A stretch of DNA of 64,000 nucleotides. Origin: Eucommia ulmoides (taxonomy: Eukaryota; Streptophyta; Magnoliopsida; Garryales; Eucommiaceae). The stretch's first letter is position 1. Every line of letters starts with the position of its first letter. The notes under the pieces are model-generated. The model was not told the DNA's origin. It ran no database searches and saw only the letters and a program-made list of their open reading frames with translations. Below are positions 56,701 through 64,000 of this stretch, piece by piece. The DNA lies in contig CM028325.1 in assembly GCA_016647705.1 (NCBI GenBank), forward strand, positions 26,398,474 to 26,462,473, given 5' to 3'. The translations under genes were made by a program, and so were the position numbers.

Positions 56701-57736
56701 TTCATATTAGAGAGAGAGATCAAAAGAATTATATTGAGCTTTTCTAAGAGTTATTCTTGAGAATTATTTACTGTGGATCATTGTTGTTACCGAATCTGAA
56801 GTGACATTGCTATAATTATTCTTTCGGTGGATTCCAAGTAAGATATTTCCAAATTATTTTCTATTTAATATTGCTTGATTATATTTTATATTTGATCTTT
56901 AGAAATTATTTTCTGATTTTTGTTGAAAAATATTTTTGAAATAATTTCTTGAATAAATTTGATTACGTGCTCAATTGCGTGCTACCCATTTTTTGTTTAA
57001 AATCAGATTTTAAATATCTCACTTTTCTATCACTAGTTTTGAGATATTAATTGAGTTCTAATTTATCTGGGGTGGTAGAAACTCCGAGTGAGAAAAATCA
57101 CTTATCAATTTGTAATTGGTGAGTTGAGTGACGGATTGAATACTATTAGGAGTATTTAATGTAATGGTAGCTGGTTTCAGTTTCTTCCTGTAAATGGATT
57201 GAGGTAATAATTCTTCCAAGATTGAATTGATTTATGAGCAATTTTGTAACAGTTCAATCCTTTTCGGATAAAAGGATATTTGGAGTGTTTATGAGATTTT
57301 TATTCTTTAGTCTTAGTTTAAAAAAAAATTACGTTATTCTTTAGCCTATAAAAAGTAGAGATTATTCCTGAGCTTCTGAAAAAGAATTTATAAAGATTGA
57401 TTCTGAGCCTGTGAAAAGAATCTTTGTGAGGGTTTGGTTCCCACCTTTAAAAGAATTTTGAGTTTAGTGGGTGCAACTCTTCGTTGGGATCGAAGGACTA
57501 AATTAGCCAAGAATAGTTTGGTGAACCAGTATAAATTTCTGGTGTGTTGCTATCTTTACATTATTTATTTTTATTGTTTGGTGTGCACCTAGTTAATTTT
57601 ATATTTCTGCTGTGATGTAAAGATAATAATTAATTTATGATTAAAATTAATTATTTAAATTTTTTGAAGTATTGTCTTTGATATTTTTTTTATCTACCCA
57701 ATTCACCCCCCTCTTGGGTAGTTCACTGGGTCAACA
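53792..57736 (+). mobile_element. Copia solo LTR, same family, opposite orientation, target duplication TCTCA
   Basis: It starts TGTTGATCTTAAGATTTTGA and ends CACTGGGTCAACA. TCTCA is present at 53787-53791 and 57737-57741. The uninterrupted homologous site lies in the 3' LTR near 46545 (AAACTCTTAGTATG). It is about 2.1 kb after removing the nested gypsy LTR. It lies inverted inside an LTR of its own family. Confidence 0.92.
54817..56651 (+). mobile_element. Gypsy solo LTR, 1835 bp, target duplication CTAGC
   Basis: It starts TGTAACGATCCGG and ends GGGTCTTACA. CTAGC is duplicated at 54812-54816 and 56652-56656, and the copia LTR at 2930 shows the uninterrupted site (AATTAGCCGTTGGAG). It contains a T-rich tract (55577-55625), a CACACA-rich GC-richer block (55680-56310) and (TA)n. 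Open frames in that block are not gene-like. Confidence 0.92.
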
Positions 57737-58975
57737 TCTCAGTATGATAACTTTTAGAAAGCACAAGAGCTGAATAGCTTAGAATAAATTTAGATTATAT
57801 TGATATCTGATGATACTTAGAAGCGAAAAAAGCATGTCTATTTATAAGGGAATAAAACAAGCCCTCTAACGGCTAATTCTCATAAATCATGACATTTAAT
57901 TACACCAATAGATCCTCTATATCATAATGATTCATTCCTAATATAATTCACTTAAAATATATATTCAATTAAGTTACTCAAACTTTTACTCAAAACTTAA
58001 TTAGATAAGATTGAAAGAATTACATGTACGAAATTGAGAAATATCAAAACTACTTGAACCATATCCATAGGGATAGTTAAATATTAATTAAATAACTCAA
58101 AATATATCAGATCCCTAAGATATCTTACATATCTTAACCATAAAACGGCTAGTAACGGCTACTTTTTGAATAAAATCCGAAATTCCATAAATTCTGAAAC
58201 AGCTCCATCTGTCGACCAACTAACGCCCATTAGTCGACCACCCAATTCAAGATGTAGCCAAGCCAAAAATCTTTTTCCCCTCGGTTGACCACCCATACTT
58301 CATCTGTCGATCGGACGATTCATGATGTTTCACAAGTCGACCTATTTATCGACTTAGAGATCCAGAGAGTTCCTCTTTTGGTTATAGGTCGATTTACCTG
58401 TCGACCGAATAATTCATAGAGTTCATCCTCTAAGTACAGGTTGACTTACATGTCAACCGAATGATCTAGAAAGTTCACATTATAACCACAGGTCGACTTA
58501 TCTGTCGACCGACCACTTCTGGAATACCTCTCCTTAATTCATTTTCATTCAATTTTTTTAACGTTTTCGCCCCTTTAACCGATTTCTTTTCTCGGTTAGC
58601 TCCACTAAAATCTTAAATTCAATTTTAATCAATTATATTTATTTATTTTTCAATTACACATAGGAGCAAATAATTTAACTAATTAGGATCCTATAAAAAT
58701 ACGCATAATTTTGAAAAACTTTTTGTGTCGTGTGTGATCCTAACCGGGATATATTAAGAGTTAGAATTTAACCTGAGTTGTTTTCTCTAGGTTCTTCAAT
58801 TTCTTCAAATTCTTAATCTTCCATCATCTTTGTTATCATCTTTAGAATTGTCACAATATCTTCATGATCATTTTCATCACTGGAACTAATAAACTGAAAT
58901 ACTCAATAAAATTGTTAGTTCCACAAAAAATATCAATATTTAATTGTCCATCAAAATCTTAGGATCAACAAAAAC

Positions 58976-61190
58976 AATGACTCGTTGGTCAATCAATCCA
59001 TAGAGCCAGTCGTCCAATAAAGGAAGTATGTGCATAAAGAAAACTAAGATTAGATATTGGTGGACCGATGGATTAAACTAGTCAACCGATTGACAAAGAA
59101 CTATCTGCTATATGTCACTAGAACTCAAACTCAATCTTATTTTGAATGAAAAATTAATTCAAAATGGATTTAATCTTTAATTAAATATATTACCTATCAT
59201 TTGAATTTAGAATTACGAAATTATTGGTCCAAATCAAAGGGCAAATATGATGTTTAAGTATTTGCATATTTTGAACTCTAAAATTAAGCCTTTTTTATTG
59301 CAACTTGTCTCTCAAGGGGTTCTTCCCCGAATTGATCAAATTGGAACGTTAAAGATGACCATTATTGATCACATTATTTGTTCATACCATTTACATAATC
59401 AGTTACAACGGATTAAAAGCCTTTTACTCCCACATTTGGTCCAATAGTCACTTCTTTAAAAACCCTGTATAAACACTACTAGTTGTACAAATTAAATAAG
59501 GATGAGAGTCTAATGTTAATAGTTATACATTTACCATCCCTCAAGAACACCTCTTGACTCTTCAATGATTGATAAAGTGTGAGAAACACTGCATACAAAC
59601 AAGAGAGTGGTTCTATGAGTGCAAAACCTAGAGTATGTATATCAAGTTGAATTATGTGATACTCTAAGGTTGTAAGGGATTCGATGAGACTAAAACCTTG
59701 TCATCTCGGATGATGCAACAAGTCCTCATTATTATCATTAAATTCGGTGAGTTTGTTCTATCATACATTATCTTTGATTATGATTTATTGTTGAATATTG
59801 GAACACTATTATTATGTGCTTAGTTGGGAATATGTCTAGATTATGATTTACATAATTACACTTGTTTGCCTATATACTTTACATATATCCATATTTGGTG
59901 AAATGATTAATATACTTGTACGCACACTTCTATCTAGACATTGCCTATGTTAATCAAATCTATATTTCTAGATCATAAAATATATAAACTTAACTTCGGG
60001 ATAAAACGGTCAGTGATTTCATATTGAGTGTTTTAAGAGTATTTTCATTACACATTAAAATCTTTCATTTTGGAAAACCCAAGAGCTTTTATAAGAGAAT
60101 CAAAAAAGTATTTTTAGAGCCTATCACGAATTTGCTAGATTTGGTACATTGGACATGGGAAGAACTCATACCCCAGCGAGATTAAATTACTCATTGAGAT
60201 CTTAAATTTTCCACTTACTAATCTAACAAGAGGTAAGTTAAAATTTCCATTGAACTTTCTAAGAGTTATTTATTATCTTAAAATTTGTCTTAGTTTCACA
60301 TTGAAAAGAATCATACTTGCTATGTGTTGAGCTTAATTGATGAATTGATTCATTAAATCTCATGGACTTACTTGATTACATCATTTATGTGACTGTGTGT
60401 GTACTATATCCTAAGCCAATTATAAGTGACCAAAAGATTGAAATAAAGCTACCCATATCGATCCTTGTTGAAAAAGGCTAATTGAGTACTATGAACATAA
60501 TGTTGTAAATTTAACAAAGTACTCATGTAAGCTTACTTGTTCTTAATTGCATATGTGTTTCATGATCATTGTCACCATATTTTAATGCTATATCTTCATT
60601 GTGTGATTGATGCATAAAAGTGGTCGAAAGCTTATATAAATAAATGGGCTAAACCAAAAACTAGAATTGAACCATAATATGATTATCATTAGTCTAGTTT
60701 ACACTTTGCACTATATTTAATATGTGTGAAACATTACAATGAATATGTGTCAAACAAAGTGTAAGTTGTATGTGAGCAAACACTAGAAGGCTTATTATTG
60801 ATAGACATATTTAAGAGTGTTTAGAAGCTTTGCCAAGATATGTGGGGGTAGATTACAAAGTTTGTAGTCACTTATCCATTGAACTAAGATTATCAAGAGT
60901 TTACATATCATGTCGACATTTTGTGATAAAAGTCTGCAAAAAGGATGACATGTAGAATTTCCTTGAGTCGATGATGAAGAAATCAAAGGGAGAGAATTTG
61001 GCTAGACATTAGCTAGATCTCTACTGGAAAGAGATTTTGAAGATGAATCCAGGATAATGAGTCTCTTTGGTCTCAAGTGTAAATAAAGTTTTTTTTTTTT
61101 TTTTTTTTTAGTTTTGTACCATTAATTGTTGTTACTGTATTGATTGTTTGAGAGTTGTATTATTTGATTGTTCTTGAGAAATCCAAGGAA
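58976..61190. other. Continuation of the outer LTR, no gene
   Basis: AT-rich DNA with short broken frames, belonging to the outer + strand LTR by position. Poly-T at 61089-61109. Confidence 0.45.
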
Positions 61191-61259
61191 ATGAACGTTG
61201 GTAAGGCTTGATCTCTACCTAGAGAAAGGGATTAAAGAAATTCAAGGGGTGTGAAATTT

Positions 61260-61510
61260 AATGAGAATAGCAAGGTGTAAACTTAGCTTACCTTGTAAGA
61301 GAGTAATCGGGCATAAATGTAGTTTGCCATGTGAGAGAGTAGCAAGACATAAATATTACTTATCTTGTGAGAGATTGTAATGAAGTATAAATATATTTTA
61401 CTTTGTGAGAAAGTGGTAAGGTATAAACGTAGCTTATCTTGTGAGGGAGTAACAAGGCATAAACGTAGTTTATTTTGTGAGAGATCGTAGCAAGATGTAA
61501 ATGTACCTTA
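61260..61510 (+). repeat. Minisatellite, unit about 39 bp, six or so copies
   Basis: Units contain CTTGTGAGAGAGTA(A/G)CAAGGCATAAACGTAG and TTTAT-type endings, with point differences between copies. Confidence 0.85.
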
Positions 61511-62154
61511 TCTTATTCGAGTGTAACGTTTTAGTCTTCACTAGGGAAGAAGATCCGAATTATAGTAGATTAGAACTCTCTGTAGGAGTTCGAAGCAGTA
61601 GATGTGGGCAAATTGATCTTTTTCGAACTACTATAGAAATCCTTGTGTCATGTGATTGCTTGTCTCTATCTCTATCCTCTTGTGACTATGCTTTACATAT
61701 ATATATATATATATATGTTGTTTGTGCTGTGATTATTTTACTCTATTGCCTTATGTTATATAATGGATCATACATACTAAAATAAACAATACATCAGTAT
61801 AATCACTTCATATTATCTTTATATTCATTATATACTAAAGGTATTGGTTGGAGTGATTTGAGATTGTAGAAATTCAAAGAAAGTTGTTCCATGATCCAAT
61901 TCACCCTCTATTGGGTCAAGTTTGGGCGAATGAGAGAGGGAGAAATAGAGAGACTCGACATGGAATGCAGTTTGATTTGAGTATAGTTTTATATCGCAAA
62001 ATTAATTACTATACTTCTTATATTTTAGGGGCATTCGGTAGGAAGTCCTCTTATTTCACCCTTAATTTTTAAAAACTCCCAGAGACGAAATGAACTTTTA
62101 TTTTAGTCCCGCCTATTTTAAAAAGACGAAATATTACTATACGCACCTGCAGAC

Positions 62155-62470
62155 GCATGGTTACATGTAACAATTTTGTGTGTAAATTTTTGTTATATGT
62201 TACAAATATTACTGTATTTTGTAACATGTAACAACTTTGTATGTAAAATTTTGTTAGATGTAACAAAAATCACACAAAATGCATGTAATTAGTTACATGT
62301 AACTAAATGTACACAAATACATGTAACTAAATATTAAACTAATTTCTGTGTCCAATATTTATTAAATGTCATAAATATTACACAAATATATGTAATTGTA
62401 ACATGTAACTAATGTTACATAAATACATGTAACAAAAAATACACAGATATATCTATAAAAATATAACCAT
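62155..62470. repeat. ACATGTAAC-rich imperfect repeat
   Basis: (T)TACATGTAAC or its half sites occur about ten times, including the perfect palindrome AGTTACATGTAACT at 62291-62304, mixed with ACAAATA spacers. Confidence 0.8.
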
Positions 62471-63121
62471 TATTAATTTATAACTAATCTTTGTTATATA
62501 TAACTAATATCTATATAATAAAACAGGACGTATATAAGTGATCTAGGCGAATCTCAACCACTCTTTATACCCCTCATAAAGAACGGTCCAGATTAATTTT
62601 CTAGATTAACATAAATACAATTTTTTTTTATATATATAACTCTATTTTTTTTTTCCTTTTTTGGTTTTTTTCCCCTTATATTTCCTATTTTCTTTCTTCT
62701 TAATTATTTCCTTATTATTGTTCATTAGGGTTAATTCACTTCGTCAGTTAGGGGAAAATGTTATCTCGCGACATTACTCTCTCCCTTTCACCGTCGCCAT
62801 CACCGTAACACCGCTCACTGCGATTCCATCGCTGCGCATCACCGTTCCTTCGCCATTGTCATTAATGCTGCTCACTGATACTACTACCAGCAGCTCCAAC
62901 GAGATCGTCTATAATCTGTTGTTTTGGCTCACCTAACCAGTAAATTTAGTGGCCGTAGACTGGGAGAATTGAAGGAGAGACGCTAAACCAAATCAACTCA
63001 TCTAGGGATTAATCATATTGATGATTGAAGGTACTTTCATTATGATCTGAAACCTAATAACATCTTTCTTTTGACCAATTCTAGGGTTCTAATTATGAAT
63101 TAGGGAAAAAAAATAGGGATT

Positions 63122-63304
63122 TTGTGCTGGAGAAGGGGGATTTTGAAAGATGCAAAGAATTTCTTGAAGCGATGTTTTGTGACTGTTGAAATGTTCTGCA
63201 ATCACCCTTTCATCGAAGGGTTGGCTGATTTTTATGATTCGAGTAAACAATTAGGGGATGTTGACAAAGTGGTATTCACCTTACTCTCAAAAGGAAAGAA
63301 CTAA
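63122..63304 (+). pseudogene. Possible PPR-like protein C-terminal fragment
   Basis: The 60-residue frame reads GILKDAKNFLKRCF...FIEGLADFYDSSKQLGDVDKVVFTLLSKGK and ends with TAA. The helix-pair rhythm (ADFYDSSKQLGDVDKVV..LLSKG) resembles the end of a PPR protein. There is no upstream coding region in frame, so it is either a terminal exon or a captured fragment. Uncertain. Confidence 0.3.
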
Positions 63305-64000
63305 GGTATTTTATCACCTTGATTCTTAATTTTTTTTTTCCAATTATGTTCCCATTCTTCAGTTTAGTTGTGAAAGTTGTAAAGGTTTATTTTCTTAAGC
63401 TCTTTGATTTTCTGTTCCCATTCGTTTTTTTTTCAAATTTTATGTTCCCATTCTTTAGTTACTTAAGTTTACAAATAGAAGCACAGTGCAAGATTAATCT
63501 GATAATCTTGGAATCAAATTGATTACTAGAATCAAGTAATAAATTGATAATGCTTTATTTTGAAATTCTTTGTATTTTATCAATGCTTTATTTGGAAATT
63601 CTTTGCATTTTATCATTGAAGTTGTTGGTCGATTTTAAGATTTTAGGTTGGTCTATTTATACAACATTCACAAACACTCCTGTTTTCAGTGTCTTCTTTC
63701 TTGCGATTTTTACTTGGATTTTAGATCTCATTATTTGTTTCATTGTTTTTTTGCAGAAATTCTCCTCAAATCCAACTCAAAACAGGTATTGATATCTGAT
63801 TTGATCTACCATTTTCATATCAAATGGGTAATTTCTATGTTTGTGATTGACCGAAAACCTCCTCAAATTTGGTTCAGTTTTTGTTTTTAATGCATCAGAA
63901 CAGAACACTAAACAAAAGCCATTGTTTGACAACATTATATCATTATATCATGATTTTTTTGTTAGGTTTGCAAAAAAAAAAAAATCTTATAGACTACAGA

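Larger units (their letters stand above)
45448..58970 (-). mobile_element. Ty1/copia retrotransposon (nested host element), - strand
   Basis: AAAAC is duplicated at 45443-45447 and 58971-58975. The element starts TGTTAGCCCAGTGAAC and ends GGATCAACA. The 5' LTR is 51016-58970 (with nested insertions), the primer-binding site about 51002-51013, gag 50979-49844 and the remnant 3' LTR 45448-47110. Protease, integrase and RT are missing, and an unrelated gypsy LTR occupies 47111-49086. It is inactive. Confidence 0.88.
51016..58970 (-). repeat. 5' LTR of the copia element, split by nested solo LTRs
   Basis: The LTR segments are 51016-51266, 52946-53791 and 57742-58970 (about 2.3 kb in total), interrupted by solo LTRs at 51267-52940 and 53792-57736. 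It contains repeated GTCGAC(C) motifs between 58200 and 58520. Confidence 0.85.
44748..61925 (+). mobile_element. Outer + strand LTR of a retrotransposon, split by a nested copia element
   Basis: It starts TGTTGAGATATTAGGTTTTGATGATATCA, the typical opening of long plant copia LTRs. It is interrupted at 45447 and resumes at 58976 after the AAAAC target duplication. It ends near CAATTCACCCTCTATTGGGTCAAG (about 61925). The excised length is about 3.65 kb. No primer-binding site or internal genes follow, so it is a solo or truncated LTR. The right end is approximate. Confidence 0.6.
61926..64000. other. Right flank of the retrotransposon nest
   Basis: It contains an ACATGTAAC-rich repeat (62155-62470) and a GC-richer leader-like stretch (62760-62940: CACCGTCGCCATCACCG...). 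A possible PPR-like gene end (63122-63304) is followed by AT-rich DNA. The leader-like stretch resembles those next to the MULE arms at 24760-25000 in composition only. Confidence 0.35.

Overview
This window looks like a stretch of a flowering-plant (eudicot-type) nuclear chromosome. It is AT-rich, gene-poor and packed with plant transposable elements. The three intact protein genes are all of plant types, two F-box/DUF295 genes and one intron-containing plant SEC14-like gene. I cannot name the species.

Genes. Two paralogous F-box genes lie about 20 kb apart on the + strand (9796-11049 and 30617-31876). Both appear to carry an intron immediately after or at the stop codon, with a 3'UTR exon near 16565 and 33477 respectively. 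A three-exon SEC14/CRAL-TRIO-like gene of 194 residues lies on the - strand (40143-40914). Everything else I recognise is transposon-derived, broken, or non-coding repeat.

Layout. 1-2851 is the 3' end of a Ty3/gypsy element with its 3' LTR. It sits inside a Ty1/copia LTR whose remainder, primer-binding site and gag start follow (2852-4363). 5.5-9 kb holds scraps of retroelement genes. 9.8-16.8 kb is F-box gene 1. A SINE landed exactly on its splice donor, and a 4.1 kb copia element lies in its intron. 17.9-19.0 kb is a PIF/Harbinger-like TIR element with TAA target duplications. 19.2-25.2 kb is a 6.0 kb Mutator-like element with a 9-bp target duplication. It carries a broken PPR gene fragment and a tandem array of about ten 185-bp units (a Pack-MULE-like element). 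25.8-30.5 kb is a second MULE with a truncated MuDR-type transposase and a nested 979-bp hAT element. It ends about 130 bp before the start codon of F-box gene 2. 34-40 kb is AT-rich intergenic DNA with SINE copies. 40.1-41 kb is the SEC14-like gene. 42-44.7 kb holds a MITE of the second MULE family and several tandem arrays.

44.7-61.9 kb is a nest of LTR retrotransposons. A + strand LTR (from 44748) was split by a - strand copia element (45448-58970, target duplication AAAAC). The 5' LTR of that element was later hit by a gypsy solo LTR (51267-52940) and by a solo LTR of its own family in opposite orientation (53792-57736). The latter was itself hit by another gypsy solo LTR (54817-56651). 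Each insertion has a 5-bp target duplication, so the order of events can be read directly. The last 2 kb holds an ACATGTAAC-rich repeat and a possible PPR-like gene end.

The genes do not form an operon or pathway. The biology visible here is a gene pair surviving among nested transposons, and several transposons have landed in gene introns or next to promoters.
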